Source: Pedobacter ginsengisoli (GTDB lineage: Bacteria > Bacteroidota > Bacteroidia > Sphingobacteriales > Sphingobacteriaceae). Taken from it: a stretch of 64,000 bases of DNA. A model generated the notes under the pieces. That model did not search any database, was not told the origin of the DNA, and saw only the letters and a list, made by a program, of their open reading frames with translations. This document shows, one piece after another, positions 1 to 7,449 of this stretch; the first letter of the stretch is position 1; each line of letters starts with the position of its first letter. The DNA is taken from positions 682,001-746,000 of the forward strand of contig NZ_JASSYX010000004.1 of assembly GCF_030244015.1 (NCBI RefSeq). The letters run 5' to 3'. Both the position numbers and the translations under genes were made by a program.

Positions 1-1876
1 TTGCCAGGGCCAATAACACATCCTCACCAGTCTGATATTGTCCGGTCTTTGTTTTTTTAGCCTTAGGGTCCAGGCAAAGCTTGTCAAACAGCACCTCACC
101 CAGCTGCTTCGGTGAAGCCAGGTTGAACTTAACCCCACACTTATCATATACACTCTGCTCAAATTTCCTGATGTCAATCTCCAGCTCCTTAGAGTAATTG
201 ATCAGCGTATCCATATCGATACGCACGCCCTCCTTTTCGATGTCCGCAAGCACATAGATCAATGGATTTTCCACTTCAACAGCTAGCTTTTCCGCATTGA
301 GTTCTTTCAGCATCGGTCTGAACTTATTGGCCAGCTGTAAGGTCACGTCAGCATCCTCCGAAGCATAATCAACCACCTTCTCTACAGGCACATCCCGCAT
401 CGTTCCCTGTGCCTTACCTTTTGCACCGATCAGGGTGGTAATGGAAATGGGAGAATAATTGAGATAATTTTCCGACAGGACGTCCATACCATGACGTGTA
501 TCCGGATCAATCAGGTAATGCGCCAGCATGGTGTCAAATAACACACCCTTTATGGCAACACCGTACCATTTAAGTACCAGCATGTCATATTTGATGTTCT
601 GTCCGATCTTGGCGATACTTTCATTTTCCCAAACTGTTTTAAACTCGTCCACAATAACCTGAGCCTCTGCCCTGTTTTCAGAAACGGGAATGTAATACCC
701 CTCTCCCGGTTTTATGCAGAATGACAAACCTACAAGGTCAGCAAGATTGGCATCCGTACCTGTAGTCTCGGTATCAAAGGAAATGCTTTCCTGCTGCAAT
801 AATAATGCGATCAGGTCCCTGCGCTGCTCAGGTGTACTGACCAGTTTATAATCATGTGGTGTATTTTCAATGGTTTTCGCCTCTGCCTGTTCAAACATAG
901 CTGGCGGGGCTACAAATACCTTCGTGTCACGCTGCGGCATTTCAGTGGCCTGTCCAAAGAGATCAGTCTGCTGGCCAGCACTTCCTTTAGCCTCATTGAC
1001 ACTAAATCCTTCCCCGAAGACACGCTTTCCTATAGTTCTGAATTCGAGTTCAGCGAACAAGGGCTCGAGCAGTTCCCTGCTTGGCTCTTCCAGTTCCAAA
1101 GCTTTTTCATCAAATTCAACCGGAACATTCAATAAGATCGTAGCCAGTTTTTTGGAGATCATCCCCTGCTCGGCATACATCTCTACATTCTCACGCTGCT
1201 TGCCTTTCAGTTCGTGCGAATTGGCAATGATATTTTCAACAGAGCCGTATTGCCTGATGAGCAGTTTAGCCGTTTTTTCCCCTATACCGGGAATGCCGGG
1301 AATGTTATCGACTGCATCACCCCACAACCCAAGTATGTCAATCACCTGCTCTACACGTTCGATCTCCCACTTCGCCAAAATCTCTTTGACACCTAGTACT
1401 TCCATCTCATTGCCCATCCGGGCAGGCTTATAAATAAAAATATTATCAGAAACCAATTGCGCAAAATCCTTGTCGGGAGTCATACAATATACCTGGAAAC
1501 CCTGGCGTTCAGCCTCTTTTGCCAAAGTACCGATGATGTCATCGGCCTCATAACCATCTTTAGTAATTACAGGAATATTAAAGCCCTCGATCATCTTACA
1601 CACATAAGGAAGTGCAGTAGCCAGGTCTTCTGGCATCGCTTCCCGATGTGCTTTATAACCTACAAAATCCGTATGTCTTTCTGTAGGGGCATCCGTGTCA
1701 AATACAACAGCGATGTGACTTGGCTTTTCCTTTTTCAACACTTCCAGCAGGGTATTTGCAAATCCCATCACTGCAGAGGTGTTGATTCCTGTAGAAGTAA
1801 ACCTGGGAGCTTTGCTCAGTGCGAAATGCGCGCGGTAGATCAGCGCCATGCCATCAAGAAGGAAGAGTTTTTTCAT
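1..1876 (-). CDS. polA: DNA polymerase I, N-terminal part (runs off the window)
   Basis: The reading frame starts at an ATG whose complement is at 1874-1876 and stays open to base 1, giving about 625 residues; the C-terminal polymerase portion lies outside the window. The start MKKLFLLDGMALIYRAHFA is the typical beginning of the 5'-3' exonuclease domain (about residues 1-290, with acidic stretches such as VVFDTDAPT and YEADDIIGT). A 3'-5' exonuclease-like domain follows, and the last residues (FNLASPKQLGEVLF) mark entry into the polymerase domain. It fills gaps and removes primers in replication and excision repair. A -7 box lies about 50 nt upstream. Nothing looks broken; truncation is only the window edge. 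Confidence 0.95.
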   Translation of the reverse strand, partial: MKKLFLLDGMALIYRAHFALSKAPRFTSTGINTSAVMGFANTLLEVLKKEKPSHIAVVFDTDAPTERHTDFVGYKAHREAMPEDLATALPYVCKMIEGFNIPVITKDGYEADDIIGTLAKEAERQGFQVYCMTPDKDFAQLVSDNIFIYKPARMGNEMEVLGVKEILAKWEIERVEQVIDILGLWGDAVDNIPGIPGIGEKTAKLLIRQYGSVENIIANSHELKGKQRENVEMYAEQGMISKKLATILLNVPVEFDEKALELEEPSRELLEPLFAELEFRTIGKRVFGEGFSVNEAKGSAGQQTDLFGQATEMPQRDTKVFVAPPAMFEQAEAKTIENTPHDYKLVSTPEQRRDLIALLLQQESISFDTETTGTDANLADLVGLSFCIKPGEGYYIPVSENRAEAQVIVDEFKTVWENESIAKIGQNIKYDMLVLKWYGVAIKGVLFDTMLAHYLIDPDTRHGMDVLSENYLNYSPISITTLIGAKGKAQGTMRDVPVEKVVDYASEDADVTLQLANKFRPMLKELNAEKLAVEVENPLIYVLADIEKEGVRIDMDTLINYSKELEIDIRKFEQSVYDKCGVKFNLASPKQLGEVLFDKLCLDPKAKKTKTGQYQTGEDVLLALA

Positions 1877-1926
1877 CTGTTTATTTATTGTTTTATTTAT
1901 GATGAAGCTATCATGATTTATTTATA

Positions 1927-1934
1927 CAAAAATA
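1927..1934 (-). promoter_or_regulatory. -7 promoter box for polA
   Basis: On the minus strand the sequence reads TATTTTTG, an exact match to the Bacteroidota -7 consensus TAnnTTTG. It lies 50 nt upstream of the polA ATG. No clear -33 TTG element was found at the expected spacing, so the call rests on the -7 box and position. Confidence 0.5.
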
Positions 1935-2022
1935 TGCTTTGAAAATCATGATGGTTTCATATAAGATTAATGTTAATTGATAAAGGTAATAATACTCTAA
2001 TAATTTCCGTTATTTGACGATT

Positions 2023-2700
2023 ATGAGATCTATAAAATATCTGGCACTATTCTTTCTTGTCCTGTCATCCCTATATTCCAAAGCGCAGGACATCATTGTG
2101 ATCAAAGAAGGTAACTTTATAAGGGGAACCATCAAAGCTACAAATTTCTCCTCAGTTGTCTTCAGGAACGACGAGGAAAGCATGGTGCAGTATGAGGCTA
2201 AAGACATCAAAGAATTTGTCTGGAACGGCGAAACCTATGTGAGCAAACCCATATTGATCAATAAGCGCATGGAGTTCCGTTTTTTCAGGCTTCTTGAACA
2301 GGGCACAGTCAACTTATATTCGATAGGCGGCAACACAATGGCTGCAGAACCTCCTCAGAAGCGCGCAAAAGTCAGGCCATCAGTCGCTGTTGGCGGTGGC
2401 ACAGGTGGTCTGGGCGGTGGTATAGGCATCTCTATCGGTGGTGGCAGGCGGAGCGAGGCCGATCAGCCAAAGAGAGTCATGCCAACAACTTATTTTATTG
2501 AACGGCTCGGTACCGGCCCCTTAATGGAAATACCGGTGGAGGGGGCAAATTCTGAAGGTAAGGCTCAGCACATTAAAAACATATTGCTGCAAAAATTAAC
2601 TGGCAGTGAGGACATGATCAAGCGCATAAACGCAACAGAAACGTTTGATGCCAGCCAGGTTAAGACCCTGGTCGTGGATTACAATTCAATAAAAAAATAG
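2023..2700 (+). CDS. Secreted protein of unknown function with Gly-rich segment
   Basis: 225 residues. I chose the ATG at 2023 over the in-frame TTG at 2014 because it opens directly into a clean signal peptide (MRSIKYLALFFLVLSSLYSKAQ), cleaved probably after SKA or KAQ. The first half of the mature protein looks beta-rich (ik.GnfirGtIkatn pattern, possibly a small barrel-like fold); a glycine-rich stretch of about 20 residues follows near the middle, then an alpha/beta tail. I do not recognise the family. It is divergent from polA and convergent with tag, whose stop codon lies only 3 nt beyond its own, with no terminator between them. Confidence 0.8.
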   Translation: MRSIKYLALFFLVLSSLYSKAQDIIVIKEGNFIRGTIKATNFSSVVFRNDEESMVQYEAKDIKEFVWNGETYVSKPILINKRMEFRFFRLLEQGTVNLYSIGGNTMAAEPPQKRAKVRPSVAVGGGTGGLGGGIGISIGGGRRSEADQPKRVMPTTYFIERLGTGPLMEIPVEGANSEGKAQHIKNILLQKLTGSEDMIKRINATETFDASQVKTLVVDYNSIKK

Positions 2701-2703
2701 TTC

Positions 2704-3264
2704 TTACCTGCTGATACAGCCAACCTTGTGGTCATTGACCATGCCCGTTGCCTGCATATGCGCGTAACAAATTGTGGTGCCAAAAAACTTGAAACCCCTT
2801 TTCTTCATGTCCTTGCTGATCGCATCAGAGATTTCCGTTCTTGCGGGAACATCTCTCATGGTTTTGACATCATTGATCAATGGTTTTTTACCCGGCAGAA
2901 ATCCCCAAATGTAATCGGCAAAGGACCCGAACTCCTCCTGGATACCGATAAACAGTTTTGCATTGCTGATCGCGGCGTTCACCTTTAGCCTGTTCCGGAT
3001 GATGCCCGCATCGTTCATCAGCCGCTCCACATCCTTTTCAGCAAATGCCGCTACCTTTTGTACATCAAAATCAGCGAAAGCCTTTCTGTAACCTTCTCTT
3101 CGCCGGAGAATGATGATCCAGCTCAGTCCAGCCTGTGCACCCTCAAGAATGAGAAATTCAAAAAGGACTTTATCGTCATAAACAGGCTTGCCCCATTCTT
3201 CATCATGGTATTTGATATACAGCGGGTCATTCCCGCACCAGTCACATCTGATCACATCTGTCAT
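2704..3264 (-). CDS. tag: DNA-3-methyladenine glycosylase I
   Basis: 186 residues, the usual length for Tag. It excises 3-methyladenine from alkylated DNA. The zinc-snap residues known from the E. coli enzyme are visible: Cys7 and His20 in the N-terminal RCDWCG...YHDEEWG block, and His179 and Cys183 in the C-terminal DHKVGC block. The catalytic-pocket glutamate is in LILEGAQAGLSW (Glu41). An extra cysteine (Cys10) lies next to the first ligand. It is the third gene of a trmB / alkyltransferase-like / tag run, 23 nt after the preceding gene, which groups it with another alkylation-damage protein. Confidence 0.93.
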   Translation of the reverse strand: MTDVIRCDWCGNDPLYIKYHDEEWGKPVYDDKVLFEFLILEGAQAGLSWIIILRRREGYRKAFADFDVQKVAAFAEKDVERLMNDAGIIRNRLKVNAAISNAKLFIGIQEEFGSFADYIWGFLPGKKPLINDVKTMRDVPARTEISDAISKDMKKRGFKFFGTTICYAHMQATGMVNDHKVGCISR

Positions 3265-3287
3265 TGCTTAATTTTTTGATTTTTATT

Positions 3288-3614
3288 TTATAACTCAATC
3301 AGCGGATCCCAGAAAAGTACTTTAAAATTCTGGACCTTGTCATTCTTTATCCTTACACCCTCAGCTTCCAGCAATTCCTGCATCAGGTCAGGGGTGGCAA
3401 AATGGAACTTGCCGGTAAGCAAACCACTGCTATTGACCACCCGGTGGGCCGGTATCGGCGGATGTGCCTGAGGAGCATTGGCCATTGCATAGCCCACCAT
3501 TCTGGCAGAGCCTCCGGAGCCCAAACTTTTGGCAATGGCTCCGTAAGAAGTGACCCGCCCCTTTGGAATGAGCCGTACCAATTCAAAAACCTGATCATAG
3601 AATGACTGTTCCAT
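3288..3614 (-). CDS. Alkyltransferase-like protein (ATL), MGMT fold without the acceptor Cys
   Basis: 108 residues resembling the DNA-binding half of O6-alkylguanine-DNA alkyltransferases: the helix-turn-helix region IPKGRVTSYGAIAKSLG (with the flipping Tyr24), the arginine-finger region SARMVGYAM (Arg38), and the active-site loop. In true MGMT the loop is PCHRV; here it is PAHRV (Ala56), so alkyl transfer is impossible. ATL proteins bind O6-alkylguanine and channel it to nucleotide excision repair. Its ATG overlaps the trmB stop codon by one base (TAATG), implying translational coupling, and tag follows. Confident in the family; role in excision repair is by analogy. Confidence 0.88.
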   Translation of the reverse strand: MEQSFYDQVFELVRLIPKGRVTSYGAIAKSLGSGGSARMVGYAMANAPQAHPPIPAHRVVNSSGLLTGKFHFATPDLMQELLEAEGVRIKNDKVQNFKVLFWDPLIEL

Positions 3615-4264
3615 TATTCAAATGAGAATTGGATGTAATTTATATTTTTATCGTGTTTTAGGTAAATCCTTTCATAATGGGTCTTTATGCAAAGCACCTC
3701 ATCTGCAAATTCAGATTTGTACAGCTGGTTTGTGTTTTTATGGCATACCATTTTCAGTGCGTTTACTGTCTCCACGGTGTACTGATAGAGCCCGTCATTG
3801 TCCGTCTTCAGATTGATTTTACCGCCCGGTTTTAAAAACGATTTGTATTTATTCAGAAAGCCCGGGTAGGTCAGTCTTTTTTTCTCCCGGCTGTCCTGCG
3901 GCTGAGGGTCCGGAAATGTGATCCAGATCTCATCAACTTCATTTGCTCCAAAATAATCCACAATATCCTCAATCTGGATCCTCAGAAAAGCCAGGTTCTG
4001 AATGCCTTCATCCATCCCTGTGCGTGCCCCTCTCCAGATTCTGTTTCCTTTCAGATCGACCCCAATAAAATTCTTGCCCGGAAACATTTTGGCCAGTCCG
4101 ACTGAATACTCTCCCTTTCCGCATGCCAGTTCCAGCACTACAGGATTGCTGTTCTTAAAATGTTGTGCTGCCCACTTCCCGCTCAGCTCCCTGCCTTCTT
4201 CAAGCTGATACACATTAGGAAACGTATCTATTTCCGCAAACTTTCTTAATTTATCTTTGCCCAC
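3614..4264 (-). CDS. trmB: tRNA (guanine-N7-)-methyltransferase
   Basis: 216 residues. It methylates G46 in the variable loop of tRNAs using SAM. Visible features are the SAM-binding motif LELACGKGEYS (residues 45-55), the acidic end of strand 2 (FIGVDLKG), and the substrate-side block ITFPDPQPQ followed by KKRLTYPGFL. The start is a GTG at 4264; no in-frame ATG precedes it before unrelated sequence, and GTG gives the usual family start (MGKDKLRKFAEIDTFPNVYQ). It is the first gene of a three-gene run with ATL and tag. A -7 box lies about 20 nt upstream. Confidence 0.93.
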   Translation of the reverse strand: MGKDKLRKFAEIDTFPNVYQLEEGRELSGKWAAQHFKNSNPVVLELACGKGEYSVGLAKMFPGKNFIGVDLKGNRIWRGARTGMDEGIQNLAFLRIQIEDIVDYFGANEVDEIWITFPDPQPQDSREKKRLTYPGFLNKYKSFLKPGGKINLKTDNDGLYQYTVETVNALKMVCHKNTNQLYKSEFADEVLCIKTHYERIYLKHDKNINYIQFSFE

Positions 4265-4284
4265 TGCTTTATGATATTGAAATA

Positions 4285-4292
4285 CAAATTTA
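4285..4292 (-). promoter_or_regulatory. -7 promoter box for trmB-ATL-tag
   Basis: The minus strand reads TAAATTTG, an exact TAnnTTTG match, 20 nt upstream of the trmB GTG start. No convincing -33 element is visible. Confidence 0.45.
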
Positions 4293-4311
4293 TAGAAAAC
4301 TTCTTACGCTA

Positions 4312-4427
4312 CGTCATCCTGACCCCAAGAAGCTTCAAAGCAATATACGACGGGGCCCTTCTGAAGATCAAAACAATAAGTACAGATGAAAAAATGAGGA
4401 GGACGTTGAGCATATGTCAGGATGACG
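4312..4427. repeat. Inverted repeat with 12-bp arms (REP/MITE-like remnant)
   Basis: CGTCATCCTGAC at 4312-4323 and its exact reverse complement GTCAGGATGACG at 4416-4427 flank 92 bp of sequence with no convincing gene. The motif resembles the widely dispersed intergenic repeats that begin with CGTCATCCTGA in many Bacteroidota genomes (from memory, not searched). It fills most of the trmB-fcl divergent spacer, leaving room for both promoters outside it. Confidence 0.55.
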
Positions 4428-4439
4428 AAAGAGATTTCG

Positions 4440-4447
4440 TATTTTTG
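4440..4447 (+). promoter_or_regulatory. -7 promoter box for GDP-fucose synthase gene
   Basis: TATTTTTG matches TAnnTTTG exactly and lies 23 nt upstream of the TTG start codon at 4471. It supports the downstream TTG as the real start, since longer versions of the frame would begin inside or before the promoter. Confidence 0.5.
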
Positions 4448-4470
4448 CACTGCACCATATCAATAAACAA

Positions 4471-5400
4471 TTGGAAAAGAACGCAAAAATATATGTAGCT
4501 GGTCACCGCGGGATGGTGGGCTCTGCCATTTACCGCAAATTGGTAAAAGAGGGCTATACGAACCTGGTTACTAAAACATCAACCGAACTGGACCTCCGCG
4601 ACCAGCAAGCCACCGCCAATTTTTTTGCCGCAGAAAATCCGGAATATGTTTTTCTGGCAGCCGCCAAAGTAGGGGGCATTGTTGCCAACAACACCTACAG
4701 AGCAGATTTTCTGTATGAAAATCTTTGTATTCAAAACAATGTCATTCATCAGGCCTATCTTACAGGCGTTAAAAAACTGATGTTCCTTGGTTCAAGCTGT
4801 ATCTACCCCAAACTTGCCCCGCAGCCTTTAAAGGAGGAATACCTGCTTACCGGCCTGCTGGAAGAAACCAATGAACCATATGCCATCGCCAAAATTGCCG
4901 GCATAAAAATGGCCGATGCTTACCGCGATCAGTATGGCTGCAATTTTATATCGGTAATGCCGACCAATTTGTACGGTTATAATGACAATTATCATCCGCA
5001 AAATTCTCATGTGTTGCCTGCCCTGATCCGCAAATTTCATGAGGCAAAAGTTAATGGCACAGCGGAAGTTACCATTTGGGGTTCAGGATCTCCGATGCGT
5101 GAATTCCTGTTTGCCGATGACCTGGCCGGCGCATGCTACTTTTTAATGCAGGAATACAATGAGCCCGGCTTTGTAAACATCGGCACCGGAAAAGACCTGA
5201 CCATCAAGGACCTTGCATTGCTGATCAAAAAAGTAATCGGATTTGAAGGTACATTAGCCTTTGACAGCAGTAAACCTGATGGCACCCCGCGCAAACTAAT
5301 GGATGTTTCAAAACTTCATTCACTGGGGTGGCAACATACAGTGGAACTCGAAGAAGGAATTGAACTGGCTTACCGGGATTTTTTAGCCAAACACATTTAA
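4471..5400 (+). CDS. fcl: GDP-L-fucose synthase
   Basis: 309 residues, an extended short-chain dehydrogenase that epimerises and reduces GDP-4-keto-6-deoxymannose to GDP-L-fucose with NADPH. The Rossmann motif GHRGMVG is at 11-17; the catalytic set is Ser108/Ser109 in LGSSCIYP, Cys110, and the Tyr137-x3-Lys141 pair in YAIAK. The start codon is TTG: it gives the standard family N-terminus and no in-frame ATG lies near it. No GDP-mannose dehydratase (gmd) gene is adjacent, so the substrate must come from elsewhere in the genome. Product would feed capsule, LPS or glycoprotein fucosylation. Confidence 0.93.
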   Translation: MEKNAKIYVAGHRGMVGSAIYRKLVKEGYTNLVTKTSTELDLRDQQATANFFAAENPEYVFLAAAKVGGIVANNTYRADFLYENLCIQNNVIHQAYLTGVKKLMFLGSSCIYPKLAPQPLKEEYLLTGLLEETNEPYAIAKIAGIKMADAYRDQYGCNFISVMPTNLYGYNDNYHPQNSHVLPALIRKFHEAKVNGTAEVTIWGSGSPMREFLFADDLAGACYFLMQEYNEPGFVNIGTGKDLTIKDLALLIKKVIGFEGTLAFDSSKPDGTPRKLMDVSKLHSLGWQHTVELEEGIELAYRDFLAKHI

Positions 5401-5444
5401 TTCAGTTTGTGCTATCAATTTTTCCCCGTCATAGTTATAATTGA

Positions 5445-5452
5445 TATCTTTG
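5445..5452 (+). promoter_or_regulatory. -7 promoter box for oxyR
   Basis: TATCTTTG, an exact TAnnTTTG match, 24 nt upstream of the ATG at 5477. The frame is open further upstream to a TTG at 5441, but that codon precedes the -7 box, so the promoter decides in favour of the ATG at 5477. Confidence 0.55.
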
Positions 5453-5476
5453 TTAAAGAAAATAAGCTTTAACTAT

Positions 5477-6409
5477 ATGACCTTAGTCCAACTGGAATAC
5501 ATTGTAGCTGTAGATACTTACAGGAGTTTTGTAGGCGCTGCGGAAAAGTGTTTCGTTACCCAGCCTACATTGAGCATGCAGGTACAGAAACTGGAAGAAA
5601 TGCTAAATGTGAAGCTGTTTGACCGCAGTAAACAGCCCATTGTGCCAACTGAAATAGGCGCCCAGATCATCCAGCAGGCAAGGTTGGTTTTGCAGGAAAG
5701 CCAGAAGATCAGGGAGCTCATCAGCGATCAGCAGCAGGATGTAACGGGCGAGCTCAGGGTTGGCATTATTCCTACGGTCGCCCCTTATCTTTTGCCGAGA
5801 GTGATTGCAGCTATGATGGAGAAATACCCAGACCTGAAACTTCTGATCTGGGAATATACCACCGAAGACATCATCCATCACCTTAAGACCGGCGTGCTGG
5901 ATTGCGGAATACTGGCTACCCCTCTGGCAGACAATGCCATTGAAGAGCTGCCACTTTATTATGAAAACTTTGTTACTTATATCAGTAAGAACAGCAAGCT
6001 ATATAAGAAAAAAGCCATTGATGCCGACGATCTGGAAGATGAGAACATCTGGCTGCTGAACGAAGGGCACTGTATGAGATCCCAGGTCCTCAACATCTGC
6101 CGTTCAACAAAGCAGAACCGCCTGCAAGGGCTAACCTACAACACGGGGAGTGTCGAAACACTGATCCGTATGGTAGACATGAACAATGGCGCGACCCTAT
6201 TGCCGGAACTCGCTCTGGAAGAGCTGAGCCACAAGCAGATGAGCAAGGTCCGTTATTTCAAATCCCCTGAGCCCGTAAGGGAGATCAGCCTGGTCACCCA
6301 CAAAAATTTCATCAAAAAAAGAATGCTGAATGCCCTGAAGGAAGAAATCCTGAATGTCATCCCCAAAAACATGAAACAGAAAAAGAAGAAAGACATTGTG
6401 GGGATCTGA
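5477..6409 (+). CDS. oxyR: OxyR, peroxide-sensing LysR-type regulator
   Basis: 310 residues. The N-terminal winged helix-turn-helix spans about 1-60 (MTLVQLEYIVAVDTYRSF...FVTQPTLSMQV) and an inducer-binding domain spans 90-295. The redox pair is visible: Cys199 in EGHCMRSQ and Cys208 in LNIC, the same spacing and numbering as E. coli OxyR (199/208), which also supports the chosen ATG. Oxidation by hydrogen peroxide would form the 199-208 disulfide and activate antioxidant genes. Candidates in this window are the superoxide dismutase and the peroxiredoxin/thioredoxin operon, though no operator was identified. A lysine-rich tail (KQKKKKD) ends the protein. Confidence 0.92.
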   Translation: MTLVQLEYIVAVDTYRSFVGAAEKCFVTQPTLSMQVQKLEEMLNVKLFDRSKQPIVPTEIGAQIIQQARLVLQESQKIRELISDQQQDVTGELRVGIIPTVAPYLLPRVIAAMMEKYPDLKLLIWEYTTEDIIHHLKTGVLDCGILATPLADNAIEELPLYYENFVTYISKNSKLYKKKAIDADDLEDENIWLLNEGHCMRSQVLNICRSTKQNRLQGLTYNTGSVETLIRMVDMNNGATLLPELALEELSHKQMSKVRYFKSPEPVREISLVTHKNFIKKRMLNALKEEILNVIPKNMKQKKKKDIVGI

Positions 6410-6483
6410 TGCCTTTCCAGGGCTTGTCGCATTCACCCTCTGTTTTTGTCTGATTTACACAACACCCGTTCCATTATTGCCCC

Positions 6484-6491
6484 TAAGTTTG
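6484..6491 (+). promoter_or_regulatory. -7 box upstream of an 18-codon ORF
   Basis: TAAGTTTG matches TAnnTTTG exactly. It lies 21 nt upstream of a short ORF (6513-6569) that runs into a strong terminator. There is no clear -33 element at the usual spacing, so activity is uncertain. Confidence 0.35.
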
Positions 6492-6512
6492 TATCAGTGA
6501 TCGTTGTTGATC

Positions 6513-6569
6513 ATGACTGAAATGGAATACAAACTAATTAAAACCGATAAACAATTGAAAGACGCATAA
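6513..6569 (+). CDS. Possible 18-residue peptide or truncated antitoxin remnant
   Basis: ATG to TAA encodes MTEMEYKLIKTDKQLKDA. The beginning resembles the N-terminus of HigA-type antitoxins (a '.yklIKTekqy..Al' pattern, from memory), but the frame stops after 18 codons, inside the left arm of the following terminator hairpin. The unit -7 box, short ORF, terminator could express a small peptide or a small RNA, or could be the scar of a deleted antitoxin gene. Treat as speculative. Confidence 0.25.
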   Translation: MTEMEYKLIKTDKQLKDA

Positions 6570-6600
6570 AAAAGACCCCGATATGTCCGGGGTCTTTTTT
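6568..6600. terminator. Strong bidirectional intrinsic terminator
   Basis: A perfect 13-bp stem, AAAAAAGACCCCG paired with CGGGGTCTTTTTT, with a 7-nt loop. The T run on both strands lets it serve the plus-strand transcripts from oxyR or the short ORF and the minus-strand OmpA-type lipoprotein gene. Confidence 0.85.
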
Positions 6601-6618
6601 ATTTATACAGGTATCACT

Positions 6619-7152
6619 TTACTTGACCATTTCAAATTCTACTCTCCGGTTTACAGCACGTCCTTCCTCAGTGCTGTTAGAGGTTTTAGGTTGCGTGGCC
6701 CCGAATCCTTTGATGGTCAGATTGGAAGCATTGATGCCTGCGTTGACTAAATAAGACTTTACAGAGTTCGCCCGGTCTACCGACAGCGACATATTGTGTT
6801 CGGCGGAACCTTCGATAGAGGAGTGTCCGTTGAGGATGAACTTCACGGTCGGGTCTTTTTTCATTTCCCTGGCTACCTGGTCCAGAATTTCAAAAGAAGC
6901 GGTCTTCAAGACACCGGAGTCAAATTCAAACTGAACATTTCTAAATTCAAAATTCGGTTTTTCAACAGGTGCAGGCGGTGCCGGTTTTTCCGGTTCCGGC
7001 GCAGGTGCCGGTTGTTTTTCTTCTACCGGTTCAGCTTTGGTTTCTACAGGAGGCGTGGGTTTAGCTACCGCCTTCTTGGTTTTACACGCTTGCAGCGAAA
7101 CGCTGAGTAGTCCGATAAGGACCAGTAATAATGGGTTCTTTAAAATTTTCAT
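6619..7152 (-). CDS. OmpA-family (Pal-like) lipoprotein
   Basis: 177 residues. A lipoprotein signal peptide ends in LSVSLQAC with the lipidated Cys23. A Pro/Ala/Glu/Lys-rich linker (about 32-66) leads to an OmpA C-terminal peptidoglycan-binding domain: the FNLxGHSSxEG-like block (ILNGHSSIEGSAEHN), followed by SVDRANSVKSYL and the terminal GRAVNRRVEFEM. It probably tethers outer membrane to peptidoglycan. No TolB/Pal genes are adjacent, so it is a free-standing member rather than the tol-pal Pal. The gene ends just before a strong terminator. Confidence 0.9.
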   Translation of the reverse strand: MKILKNPLLLVLIGLLSVSLQACKTKKAVAKPTPPVETKAEPVEEKQPAPAPEPEKPAPPAPVEKPNFEFRNVQFEFDSGVLKTASFEILDQVAREMKKDPTVKFILNGHSSIEGSAEHNMSLSVDRANSVKSYLVNAGINASNLTIKGFGATQPKTSNSTEEGRAVNRRVEFEMVK

Positions 7153-7326
7153 TTGTGTTTTCTATGTTTCTATAAACCTACAAAATATCCGTTTGAACCG
7201 CCAATCATTAATAATAATGTGACTATATTTCTATCGGGTGTCACTGCTAAAACGAAACATTACTTTAATTAGTGCGTTTGTCATGCTTCTTCACTCCATC
7301 CAGCGTCCTTCCCGCGTTGCACCTAT

Positions 7327-7410
7327 GCTTTTACTGAGTACGCCTTTTTTCAGAAAAAAGGCGTACTCATTGCGCATCCAGGCAGCACCGGGTGCGTACT
7401 CAGTAAAAGC
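7327..7410. repeat. Nested, mutually exclusive inverted repeats
   Basis: A near-terminator-like hairpin (16-bp perfect stem, 7335-7350 with 7354-7369, 3-nt loop) shares its left arm with a second, 17-bp perfect inverted repeat (7327-7343 with 7394-7410). The two cannot form together. The element lies in the 297-bp spacer upstream of the OmpA-type gene and downstream of the FGGY kinase (both minus strand). Read on the minus strand the kinase transcript would meet the outer arm first and then the inner hairpin. I see no gene elsewhere in 7153-7449. Confidence 0.7.
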
Positions 7411-7449
7411 GTGAATATTACTTATGTAAAAGCCAGGGTAAGAGCAGGC

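Noticed and set aside
5441..5476. Longer OxyR start at a TTG
   Set aside because: It precedes the -7 box at 5445-5452, and the ATG at 5477 reproduces the 199/208 cysteine numbering of E. coli OxyR.
7327..7410. Integron attC-like site
   Set aside because: No integrase and no recognisable core sites; simple nested hairpins explain the pattern.
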